From Verrucomicrobiaceae bacterium (GTDB lineage Bacteria > Verrucomicrobiota > Verrucomicrobiia > Verrucomicrobiales > Verrucomicrobiaceae): DNA of 32,403 nucleotides. The stretch is taken from contig JAIYDW010000204.1 of the NCBI GenBank assembly GCA_027487315.1, positions 1-32,403 on the forward strand, read 5' to 3'. This document shows, piece after piece, positions 1 through 6,310 of this stretch (its first letter is position 1; every line of letters starts with the position of its first letter). The translations under genes and the position numbers were made by a program. The notes below the pieces were generated by a model. That model was given only the letters and a program-made list of their open reading frames with translations. It searched no databases and was not told the origin of the DNA.

Positions 1-56
1 CCCATCTCCCATCTCCCATCTCCCATCTCCCATCTCCCATCTCCCATCTCCCATCT
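1..56. repeat. Tandem heptamer repeat (CCCATCT)8
   Basis: Eight perfect head-to-tail copies of CCCATCT run from the window edge, so the true array may be longer. It is followed by a C-rich stretch in which TCCGCGCCTC occurs twice, 20 bp apart (56-65 and 76-85). The same heptamer returns at 834-840 and 887-914. It lies upstream of the toxin-antitoxin pair. Confidence 0.97.
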
Positions 57-98
57 CCGCGCCTCCGCTTCCTCCTCCGCGCCTCTGCGTGCCCACCC

Positions 99-136
99 AA
101 AATGCCATTGAAAATGCCATTTTTCCTGCCATTCTT
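99..136 (+). promoter_or_regulatory. Candidate operator: three TGCCATT iterons at 12-bp spacing
   Basis: TGCCATT occurs at 103-109, 115-121 and 127-133, exactly 12 bp apart, with the first two inside an 11-bp direct repeat AAAATGCCATT. The array ends about 10 bp before the preferred antitoxin start at 143. Antitoxins with AbrB-type DNA-binding domains commonly repress their own operon, so this is a plausible autorepressor site; that role is inferred. Confidence 0.35.
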
Positions 137-142
137 CCACCC

Positions 143-415
143 ATGACCGCCACCCTCACCCTCGACAAAGCCGGCCGCGTAGTCCTCCCCAAACGCCTCC
201 GCGACCACCTCCACCTCCACGCAGGCTCCATCCTCCGCGCCGAAATCGTCGGCGACAAAATCGAACTCGCCGAGGAAGCCTCCTCCGCCCAAGTCATTCG
301 CAAAAAAGACGGCCTCCCAGTCATCATCGGTTGGGAAGGCTTTGACGCCGCCAAAGCCGTCCGGGACATGCGCGAAGACCAAGTCGCCCGACTCACCCCT
401 CCCGCTCATCCATGA
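143..415 (+). CDS. AbrB/MazE-type antitoxin (SpoVT-AbrB domain)
   Basis: A 90-residue protein starting MTATLTLDKAGRVVLPKRLR, the typical SpoVT-AbrB swapped-hairpin DNA-binding domain (a beta strand, then GRVVLPKxLR, then a segment rich in H/L and acid residues). The C-terminal half would bind and neutralise the toxin. The frame opens earlier at a GTG (89), but the extra 18 residues do not resemble the family, so the ATG at 143 is preferred. A 14-codon ORF (102-146) ends in an ATGA overlap with this start. The stop overlaps the PIN toxin start by 4 nt (ATGA), indicating translational coupling. The family assignment is firm; the toxin-antitoxin role follows from the pairing. Confidence 0.85.
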   Translation: MTATLTLDKAGRVVLPKRLRDHLHLHAGSILRAEIVGDKIELAEEASSAQVIRKKDGLPVIIGWEGFDAAKAVRDMREDQVARLTPPAHP

Positions 416-831
416 CCGCCTCCATCGACACCTCGGTGCTGGTCGCCGCCATGGTCGATTCTGAGTTCGGCCACGCCTCCTCTCGCACCCTCATCACCTC
501 CCAAACCTGCGTCATGTACGCTCACGGGATCACCGAAACCTTCAGCACCCTGACCGGCGGCCGCAAAGCCTTCCGCATCAAACCCCAACTCGCCTCCGAA
601 CTCCTCGAAGACCACTTCATCCCCCGACTCTCCATCACCAGCCTCACCCCCACCGAAACCCTCCGCGCCATGCGCGATGCCGAAGCCCGCGGCGTTCGCG
701 GCGGCGCCATCTTCGACTACCTCCACCTCGTCGCCGCCCGCAAAGCCAAAGCCCGCACCCTCTACACCCTCAACGTCGCCCACTTCCGCGCCTTCCACCG
801 CCCCGGCGACCCCGAAATCAACCATCCCTAA
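412..831 (+). CDS. PIN-domain toxin (VapC-like ribonuclease)
   Basis: A 139-residue single-domain PIN protein. The opening SIDTSVLVAAM carries the first acidic residue (D6), GITETFS the second (E42) and IFDYLHLVAA the third (D102). The usual fourth Asp in the T-L-D-x-x-F type motif is Asn here (TLNVAHF, N121), a substitution seen in some PIN proteins. PIN toxins are Mg-dependent ribonucleases that cut tRNA or rRNA and are held inactive by the cognate antitoxin. The start codon overlaps the antitoxin stop by ATGA, so the two form one operon. The target RNA cannot be deduced from sequence. Confidence 0.88.
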   Translation: MTASIDTSVLVAAMVDSEFGHASSRTLITSQTCVMYAHGITETFSTLTGGRKAFRIKPQLASELLEDHFIPRLSITSLTPTETLRAMRDAEARGVRGGAIFDYLHLVAARKAKARTLYTLNVAHFRAFHRPGDPEINHP

Positions 832-833
832 CT

Positions 834-914
834 CCCATCTCATTCCCCTTTCGTCTGCCCCCTTACTTCCAGGCAGTGACTCACCCCCCATCTCCCATCT
901 TCTATCTCCCATCT
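834..914. repeat. CCCATCT heptamers between toxin gene and cyclase gene
   Basis: One CCCATCT at 834-840, then four consecutive heptamers at 887-914 of which the third is degenerate (TCTATCT). Same family as the array at 1-56. The tract fills most of the gap between the convergent PIN toxin and cyclase genes. Confidence 0.85.
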
Positions 915-932
915 CCGGCGGCAACGCCGCCC

Positions 933-2096
933 TCAAGACCTCACCGCCGCCCGCTCCCGCAACTCCTCCATCGCCTCCAAAATCAACACCCGCTCCATCT
1001 CATGCACCTCCAGCTTCGTCCCAATCTCCGGCACCAGCGTCACCGTCAACTCCCCGCCCAGGTGCTCCCGAAACTCCTCCAACCCCTCTAAAATCACCGA
1101 CTCCCCGCTCTTCCCTTCCTCCATCAAAAACGGCGAGAAAATCTCAAACCCGATCCGCTCAATCAGCGCCAACGCCCGCTCCGCCTCCGCCCGCCGCATC
1201 AGCCCCTTCTTCACCGAATAGGTGATGTCCAGCGCCATCCCGATCGCCACAGCCTCCCCGTGCGTCACCGCAAACCCGGAGATCTGCTCCAGCTTGTGCG
1301 CCGCCCAGTGCCCGAAATCCAACGGCCGCGCCGACCCCAGCTCAAACGGATCGCCCCCCGTCGCAATGTGCTCCACATGCAGCTCCGCACTCCGCTCCAC
1401 CACCTGCTCGATCGCCCCCTGCTCCAGCCGCGCCAGCGCCCCCGCCATCCCCTCCATCCGCTCAAAAAACGCCGCATCCCGGATCATCGCCACCTTGATC
1501 GCCTCGATCAACCCGTTGCGCCGCTCCCGCTCCGGCAGCGTCTCCAGAAAGGTAAAATCATTCACCACCGCAAACGGCACCGCAAAACTCCCCACCCAGT
1601 TCTTCTTGCCAAAGAAATTCACCCCATTCTTCACCCCCACACCCCCGTCCCCTTGGGACAAAGTCGTCGTCGGCAGCCGCACATGCCGGATCCCCCGGTG
1701 CGCCGTCGACGCCGCAAAACAAACCAAATCCAGCACCGCCCCACCCCCGATCACCAGTACATAAGAATGCCGATCCAGCATCGCCTCCTCGATCGCCCGC
1801 CAGCACTGTTCCACCCGCCCAAAGTCATTCTTGCACCCCTCCCCACCCGGCACCACCACCGGCTCCCCCGCCAGCTCCATCACCTCCGCATGCGCCCTCG
1901 CATACGCCGGAATCGACGCCAGCAGCCCCGCATTCGCCGCCACCACCCGATCATCCACAAACACCAGCACCCGCGGCACCTTCACCCCCGCATCCACCAG
2001 CAGCAGCTCCCGCAGCGTCACATTCCCAGGCGCAAACACACCCCGCGTAAACAAAATGCGGTGCGTGTGCGTGACCTGAATGGCGTGCTGAATCAT
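933..2096 (-). CDS. 3-dehydroquinate-synthase-fold sugar phosphate cyclase (EboD-like)
   Basis: A 387-residue member of the dehydroquinate synthase/sugar phosphate cyclase superfamily. Visible motifs are the NAD-binding LVIGGGAVLDLVCFAAS, the substrate loop LPTTTLSQGDGGVGVKNGVN, and metal ligands in GLIEAIKVA (Glu), DFGHWAAHKLE (His) and THGEAVAIGM (His). The extended FFGKKN segment after the substrate loop and the AHRGIRHVR segment resemble the cyclase of eboABCDEF clusters more than housekeeping AroB; no other ebo gene is visible here. The ATG at 2096 is chosen over the frame opening at 2174 because GAGGGG lies a few bases upstream and the upstream residues are low-complexity. It may convert a sugar phosphate by an NAD-dependent aldol-type cyclisation; the exact substrate is unknown. 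Confidence 0.85.
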   Translation of the reverse strand: MIQHAIQVTHTHRILFTRGVFAPGNVTLRELLLVDAGVKVPRVLVFVDDRVVAANAGLLASIPAYARAHAEVMELAGEPVVVPGGEGCKNDFGRVEQCWRAIEEAMLDRHSYVLVIGGGAVLDLVCFAASTAHRGIRHVRLPTTTLSQGDGGVGVKNGVNFFGKKNWVGSFAVPFAVVNDFTFLETLPERERRNGLIEAIKVAMIRDAAFFERMEGMAGALARLEQGAIEQVVERSAELHVEHIATGGDPFELGSARPLDFGHWAAHKLEQISGFAVTHGEAVAIGMALDITYSVKKGLMRRAEAERALALIERIGFEIFSPFLMEEGKSGESVILEGLEEFREHLGGELTVTLVPEIGTKLEVHEMERVLILEAMEELRERAAVRS

Positions 2097-2187
2097 AAAA
2101 ACAATACGTCCCCTCTTCGTGCCGCGATTTCCCGCAGTGATCAAAGGGAAAAAGCAAACGCCCCCCTCGACCAAGCTTTATCAATAA

Positions 2188-2487
2188 TCACCGCCGCCGC
2201 TTCGCCTCCTGCTTCAAAAACAACGGCTCCAACTCCCGCTCCACAAACGCAAACGCCGCCTCCAGCCCCTCCTCCCGGTAAATCACCCCAATCCGCGCCT
2301 CCACCTTCGTCGGCGCCCCAAAGCACGTCAAAAACCCATTGCACGTGAACCGCCGCTTCATCTCCGCATCCATCCTCCCCTCCCGCTTCAACACCCACGC
2401 CCGCACATACAACTCCAAAACAGCATCCCCCAACCAAGCCTCCTCACGCAATTTCTCTTCTTCAGCAGCTTTCTGGGGACTCGGCAT
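2188..2487 (-). CDS. Small RNase III-domain protein (mini-RNase III-like)
   Basis: A 99-residue protein consisting of little more than one RNase III catalytic domain. The signature AWLGDAVLELYVRAWVL matches the RNase III motif around the catalytic Asp, and KVEARIGVIYREEGLEAAFAFV matches the second conserved helix with its Glu. There is no double-stranded RNA-binding domain, as in mini-RNase III (MrnC), which matures 23S rRNA in Firmicutes. A strong GGGAGGAG ribosome site about 11 nt upstream fixes the start at 2487; the frame upstream is translated heptamer repeat and is not protein. It lies upstream of, and on the same strand as, the cyclase gene (91 bp gap). An rRNA-processing role is inferred. 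Confidence 0.75.
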   Translation of the reverse strand: MPSPQKAAEEEKLREEAWLGDAVLELYVRAWVLKREGRMDAEMKRRFTCNGFLTCFGAPTKVEARIGVIYREEGLEAAFAFVERELEPLFLKQEAKRRR

Positions 2488-2548
2488 AACGTAAGTATCT
2501 CCTCCCAAACTCCCCCAACCACCCAAAAAGTCCAAACCTTTCCCACCC

Positions 2549-2579
2549 CCCCAATCCCCAATCCCCAATCCCCCCATCT
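2549..2579. repeat. Tandem heptamer (CCCCAAT)3 joined to CCCATCT
   Basis: Three perfect CCCCAAT heptamers at 2549-2569 followed by a C-run and one CCCATCT (2573-2579). It sits between the divergent RNase III and formamidase genes. Confidence 0.8.
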
Positions 2580-2631
2580 CTACCTCAAAAAATCCCGTAA
2601 ATCCTGTCCAAACTCCCCCGTCCACTCTCCA

Positions 2632-2694
2632 CAATCCGCAATCCGCAATCCGCAATCCGCAATCCGCAATCCGCAATCCGCAATCCGCAATCCC
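2632..2694. repeat. Tandem heptamer (CAATCCG)8 plus one variant unit
   Basis: Eight perfect CAATCCG units (2632-2687) and a ninth variant CAATCCC (2688-2694). The array ends 8 bp before the ATG at 2703, so it occupies the position where a leader and ribosome site would be. Translated on the minus strand it gives the meaningless heptapeptide IADCGLR repeated. Confidence 0.97.
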
Positions 2695-2702
2695 AAATCC
2701 CC

Positions 2703-3335
2703 ATGCCCTGGATCGACATCACCACCCCCCTCCGCCACAACATGCCCACCTGGCCTGGCGATCCCGCCTGCCTCATCCACCAGTCCGTCCGCATGGACCA
2801 GGGCGCCGTCTGCAACCTCACCCACCTCAACCTCTCCGCCCACACCGCCACCCACATGGACGCCCCCCGCCACTTCATCGCGGACGGCAAAACCATGGAC
2901 CAACTCCCGCTCGATGCCGTCATCGGCCCCTGTCGGATCCTCGACCTCACCCACGTCACCGGCCAAATCACCCCCGCCGACCTCGCCCCTCACCACCTCC
3001 AGCCCGACGAACGCCTCCTCTTCAAAACCACCAACTCCACCCACAGCTGGTCCCTCAACCACTTCGACCCCGACTTCATCTCCATCCGCCAGGACGCCGC
3101 CCGCTACCTCGTCGACCACGGCATCCGCACCGTCGGCGTCGACTACCTCAGCATCGGCGGCTATGGCAAAGACGTCATCGAAACCCATCAAATCATGCTC
3201 GGCGCCGAAATCTGGGTCATCGAAGGCCTCAACCTCGCCCACGTCACCCCCGGCCCCTACCACCTCACCTGCCTCCCCCTCCTCATCCCCGGCGCCGACG
3301 GCGCCCCCTGCCGCGCCCTCCTCTCCCCACCCTAA
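2703..3335 (+). CDS. Cyclase family protein, kynurenine formamidase-like
   Basis: A 210-residue metal-dependent hydrolase of the cyclase (PF04199) family. The diagnostic motif HTATHMDAPRHF (residues 47-58) supplies the divalent metal ligands H47, H51 and D53 and the nearby catalytic H57. The N-terminal WIDITTPLRHNMPTWPGDP is the typical first strand and loop. Members hydrolyse N-formylkynurenine (KynB) or related amides and esters. No other tryptophan-degradation gene is near, so the kynurenine role is uncertain. The protein is cytoplasmic (no signal peptide). There is no Shine-Dalgarno motif: the ATG follows a heptamer array almost directly, with AAATCCCC between. Confidence 0.85.
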   Translation: MPWIDITTPLRHNMPTWPGDPACLIHQSVRMDQGAVCNLTHLNLSAHTATHMDAPRHFIADGKTMDQLPLDAVIGPCRILDLTHVTGQITPADLAPHHLQPDERLLFKTTNSTHSWSLNHFDPDFISIRQDAARYLVDHGIRTVGVDYLSIGGYGKDVIETHQIMLGAEIWVIEGLNLAHVTPGPYHLTCLPLLIPGADGAPCRALLSPP

Positions 3336-3353
3336 TCCACCCTTCGTCCTCGC

Positions 3354-3388
3354 ACCACTCACCACTCACTGATTACTGACCACTGATC
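3354..3388. repeat. Degenerate heptamer tract (ACCACTC/ACTGATT type)
   Basis: Five in-register heptamers: ACCACTC, ACCACTC, ACTGATT, ACTGACC, ACTGATC. The period is 7 although the unit differs from the other arrays. It lies just downstream of the formamidase-like gene. Confidence 0.65.
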
Positions 3389-3450
3389 CCACCCTCCTTC
3401 CCCGCAAGGTCCCCCCTTCCCCATCGTTATCCCCCTCACCACTCCGCCCG

Positions 3451-3550
3451 CAAATCCGCAAATCCGCAATCCGCAATCCGCAATCCGCAATCCGCAATCC
3501 GCAATCCGCAATCCGCAATCCGCAATCCGCAATCCGCAATCCGCAATCCC
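3451..3550. repeat. Tandem heptamer (CAATCCG)11 abutting a start codon
   Basis: Two octamers CAAATCCG (3451-3466), then eleven perfect CAATCCG heptamers (3467-3543) and a variant CAATCCC (3544-3550). One base separates the array from the ATG at 3552. This is the longest array in the window and has the same unit and the same terminal variant as the array before the formamidase-like gene. Confidence 0.97.
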
Positions 3551-3551
3551 C

Positions 3552-4910
3552 ATGCCCCCCCGCCGCCACTTCCTCAAAACCGCCGCCCTCGCCACCCTCA
3601 GCGCCCCCAACCTCCTCCGCGCCCAAAACACCCCGCAAAAAATCCGCGTCGCCTGTGTCGGCATCGGCCAAATGGGCAACGGCGCCGTCCAAGCCTCCCT
3701 CGATGAAGAAATCGTCGCCTTCTGTGACGTCGACTGGCGACCCCTCGGCAAGCGCAGCGCCCACGAAATCGCCCAAAAACACCCCAAAGTTCCCCAGTTC
3801 ACCGACTTCCGGGAAATGCTCGACAAACTCGGCTCCCAAATCGACGCCGTCCTCATCTCCACCCCCGACCACACCCACTTCCCCGCCGCCATGGCCGCCA
3901 TGCAGGCCGGCAAACACGTCTTCGTCCAAAAACCCCTCGCCCACAGCATCTGGCAGGTCCGCACCCTCCAAAAAGCCGCCCACAAATACGGCGTCCAAAC
4001 CGTCATGGGCAACCAGGGCCACTGCTGGGAAGGCATCCGCCTCGTCAAAGAATGGTTCGAAGCCGGCATCCTTGGCGATGTCAAAGAAGTCCACTGTTGG
4101 ACCGACCGCCCACTCGGCCATGTCGGATTCTTAAACCCACCCCCCTCCAGCGCCCCTACCCCGGAACCCATCCCCGAAGGCGTCTCCTGGGACCTCTGGC
4201 AGGGCCCCGTCGCCACCCGCGACTACAGCTCCAAATTCATGCCCCAAGCCTGGCGCGGCTGGTGGGACTACGGCTGCGGCGGCCTTGGCGACATCGGCTG
4301 CCACTGCCTCGACGCCCCCTTCTGGACCCTCCAACTCGGCATGCCCGAAAAAGTCGAAGTCGTCGAACAAAAACCCGGCCCCCTCAAAGCCTACACCGCC
4401 CCCCAGTCCCACATCATCTTCCACTTCCCCGCCCGCGGCCCCCTCCCCCCCGTCAAACTCCACTGGTACGAAGGCGGCCTCCTCCCCGCACCCCTCCCCG
4501 GCATGACCAAAGGCCTGCCCGACAACGGCATGATCATGGTCGGCAGCAAAGAAACCCTCTTCTCCGACGGCATGCGCGTCCAAAGCCCCCAACTCTGGCC
4601 CCGCGAACGCATGACCCCGCTCGTCGACCTCCTCAAAAAACGCCCCCTCCCCCGCTCCGTCGCTGGCGACCCCATCGGCGAGCTCTTCGCCGCCATCCGC
4701 GGCACCATCCCCCACGCCGGCTCCCACTTCGACTACGCCTGCCCCCTCACCGAACTCGTCAATGTCGGCGTCCTCGCCATCCGCTCCGGCAAAACCCTCG
4801 AATGGGACGCCCCCAACATGAAAGTCAAAGACGCCCCCGAATTCGACCCCTGGATCAAAGAACCCACCCGCGAAGGCTGGTCCTACGGCACCGACCTCTG
4901 GCCCGCCTGA
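3552..4910 (+). CDS. Tat-exported Gfo/Idh/MocA family oxidoreductase
   Basis: A 452-residue NAD(P)-dependent oxidoreductase-like protein. The N-terminus PRRHFLKTAALATLSAPNLL is a twin-arginine signal (RRxFLK) with a likely cut after LLRAQ, so the protein probably folds with its cofactor and is exported. The Rossmann motif is VGIGQMGNG (GxGxxG at 37-42). The family EKP motif appears as VFVQKPLAH (126-128), keeping Lys and Pro. The C-terminal part has the family's second-domain landmarks (WWDYGCGGLGDIGCHCLDAP). Such exported members are abundant in Verrucomicrobiota and Planctomycetes and are thought to act on sugars or glycosides; the substrate is unknown. Its leader is the heptamer array. Confidence 0.92.
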   Translation: MPPRRHFLKTAALATLSAPNLLRAQNTPQKIRVACVGIGQMGNGAVQASLDEEIVAFCDVDWRPLGKRSAHEIAQKHPKVPQFTDFREMLDKLGSQIDAVLISTPDHTHFPAAMAAMQAGKHVFVQKPLAHSIWQVRTLQKAAHKYGVQTVMGNQGHCWEGIRLVKEWFEAGILGDVKEVHCWTDRPLGHVGFLNPPPSSAPTPEPIPEGVSWDLWQGPVATRDYSSKFMPQAWRGWWDYGCGGLGDIGCHCLDAPFWTLQLGMPEKVEVVEQKPGPLKAYTAPQSHIIFHFPARGPLPPVKLHWYEGGLLPAPLPGMTKGLPDNGMIMVGSKETLFSDGMRVQSPQLWPRERMTPLVDLLKKRPLPRSVAGDPIGELFAAIRGTIPHAGSHFDYACPLTELVNVGVLAIRSGKTLEWDAPNMKVKDAPEFDPWIKEPTREGWSYGTDLWPA

Positions 4911-5163
4911 GCCTCCACAAGGAGAGGGACTTGCCAAGTCCACCCAAGGAATCACACCTTCCAGCCGTCACACCCTCCCCAGCCACTCTTCCGCGTCGGT
5001 CGCAACCCCGGCTCATCAAACGCCCGTTGCGCCAAGCTCGCCAATACCGTCCCTGCCCCCAATGTCGCCCTCCGAATCAGCTCCGGACTCGCCAACGCCC
5101 CTCACTTCGGCTTCATCTGGTCATTGCAAGTGTGGAAGGAAATGGCAGCCATGTAGAACAGGC
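4911..5163. other. Intergenic, no gene recognised
   Basis: 253 bp between the oxidoreductase and the AT-richer island. No convincing ORF, terminator or RNA gene is visible. It marks the boundary where base composition changes from C-rich to AT-richer. Confidence 0.5.
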
Positions 5164-6060
5164 TTAGTAGTCAATCGGCACCCCAAATTCATTCGACAAA
5201 TCTTGGGCTCGGAAGATGCTTGTTTGAATTCGCATGCCACCCAAAATAATCACATCTTCAAGGCTGGCTTTTTCGTCGGGAGTAATCTCATTGTCGATGA
5301 CGAACACAATCTCAATGGTAGCGTTATGGAGTTCAGAATTCTTCAACTCTACAATCAGTTCAGCATAAATCTGGCGTCTAATTGCGAGGATTTGAAGTCT
5401 ATTTCCTAAAGGAAGGTGGCGGACTTCAATTGCGCAGAGTTTGCCATCTAAAGAATAGGCACCGTCCATTTCGAAGCCTGACAAAAGCTTCACTTGGCGC
5501 ATAACCCTAGCATTTCGAATGGCCTGGAGTTTTCTCAAGGCGAGGTCCTCAAGCAACATCACCCGATGCGATGAAAAAATCGTTGGCGATGGCGTTGGCG
5601 ATGGCGTTGGCGATGGCGTTGGAGTATCCGAATTTAATTCCAATTGGATTCGTTCCTTTTGCTCCTCCACCGTTTGGCTCTGTAGAATGTCTTCGAGCCC
5701 AAACCCGCCAAGCTTGACGCTTTTCGCCTTTCTGGCGGCTCCAATGAAAACGTCAGCCATTTCAAGCAACTTTTCTCGTAAAAAGTACAGAAGGGCAGCA
5801 ATCAACAGAGGCCACAACGCCGGGACCAAAACTCCAATTAGTTCGATCCAGTTGAACGAATCCGATGACTGCCTTTTTTCCAAGGTGCTATTGACAACTA
5901 CAACCGGGATGCCCTCAATCGCCATCCGGTCTAAGTTGACGCCTTGTGACCTACTTTTCTGGTCGCCAAGCTCACTCAGCTCAGAAGAAGTAGTCGGCAC
6001 AACCTTTTCTTTCACCTGAAAGTCAGCCGCCTCTTTTGGAAGTTCTCTTGTTTCTTGCAT
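5164..6060 (-). CDS. Membrane-anchored hypothetical protein with possible PD-(D/E)XK-like domain
   Basis: A 298-residue protein not recognised as a named family. The N-terminal 70 residues are polar. One transmembrane helix spans about 71-93 (WIELIGVLVPALWPLLIAAL and on), followed by a basic stretch and SVKLGGFGLEDI, a pattern common in single-pass membrane proteins of defence loci. A flexible PTPSPTPSPTPSPT linker (146-160) leads to a C-terminal domain with helix LLEDLALRKLQAI, then FEMDGAYSLDGKLCAIEVRHL (E197, D199, E212, R214). That arrangement resembles the core of restriction-endonuclease-fold proteins, with Arg in place of the usual Lys. The positive-inside rule puts this domain in the cytoplasm. 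Base composition is AT-richer than the flanks, suggesting transfer. It is divergent from the NDT/TIR-like gene. Confidence 0.72.
   Translation of the reverse strand: MQETRELPKEAADFQVKEKVVPTTSSELSELGDQKSRSQGVNLDRMAIEGIPVVVVNSTLEKRQSSDSFNWIELIGVLVPALWPLLIAALLYFLREKLLEMADVFIGAARKAKSVKLGGFGLEDILQSQTVEEQKERIQLELNSDTPTPSPTPSPTPSPTIFSSHRVMLLEDLALRKLQAIRNARVMRQVKLLSGFEMDGAYSLDGKLCAIEVRHLPLGNRLQILAIRRQIYAELIVELKNSELHNATIEIVFVIDNEITPDEKASLEDVIILGGMRIQTSIFRAQDLSNEFGVPIDY
5582..5623. repeat. In-frame 12-bp tandem repeat (3.5 copies)
   Basis: GTTGGCGATGGC is repeated three and a half times inside the membrane-anchored gene; on the coding strand it encodes the PSPT linker units. Since 12 is a multiple of 3, copy-number change would alter linker length without a frameshift. 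Confidence 0.9.
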
Positions 6061-6310
6061 GGATTGCTGGGGATGGACCTAAAGCTATGGCAAATGGAGG
6101 TTACCGCCAAAGCTTATTCCCACCAAAATAGCCGTTCTAAGCCCGATTCTACCTTGCACTCAGAAACATCCTGTCACACTCTCGCCCCTTGTTCGAATCC
6201 TTTAAAGCCCTTGGCTGGATTCGCAGTCTAACGGCTTCCCGTAGACGTCCATCCACCTAGGTATCGAATTTTCTTCTCACCCTTCGCAAGCCCAAGATTA
6301 TAGTGCCCCC
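6061..6310. promoter_or_regulatory. Divergent intergenic region of the AT-richer island
   Basis: 250 bp separating the two divergent island genes. Both promoters must lie here if the genes are transcribed separately. No clear -35/-10 pair, operator or Shine-Dalgarno motif could be assigned by eye. Confidence 0.35.

Noticed and set aside
1260-2348. 362-aa plus-strand ORF rich in Arg, His and Pro
   Set aside because: Out-of-frame antisense reading of the cyclase gene; the composition is typical of shadows in C-rich DNA.
2632-3550. Heptamer arrays as a CRISPR
   Set aside because: Units are 7 bp with no spacers; CRISPR repeats are far longer and separated by unique spacers.
3359-4216. Minus-strand ORFs containing repeated IADCGLR
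   Set aside because: The peptide repeat is just the translated CAATCCG heptamer array and the rest is antisense to the oxidoreductase gene.
5062-5409. 115-aa plus-strand ORF at the island edge
   Set aside because: Most of it is antisense to the membrane-anchored gene, and the first part lies in unstructured intergenic DNA.
6186-6215. TTCGAATCC as a tRNA T-loop or attachment-site remnant
   Set aside because: Flanking bases do not form the T-arm stem and no acceptor or anticodon arm is present.
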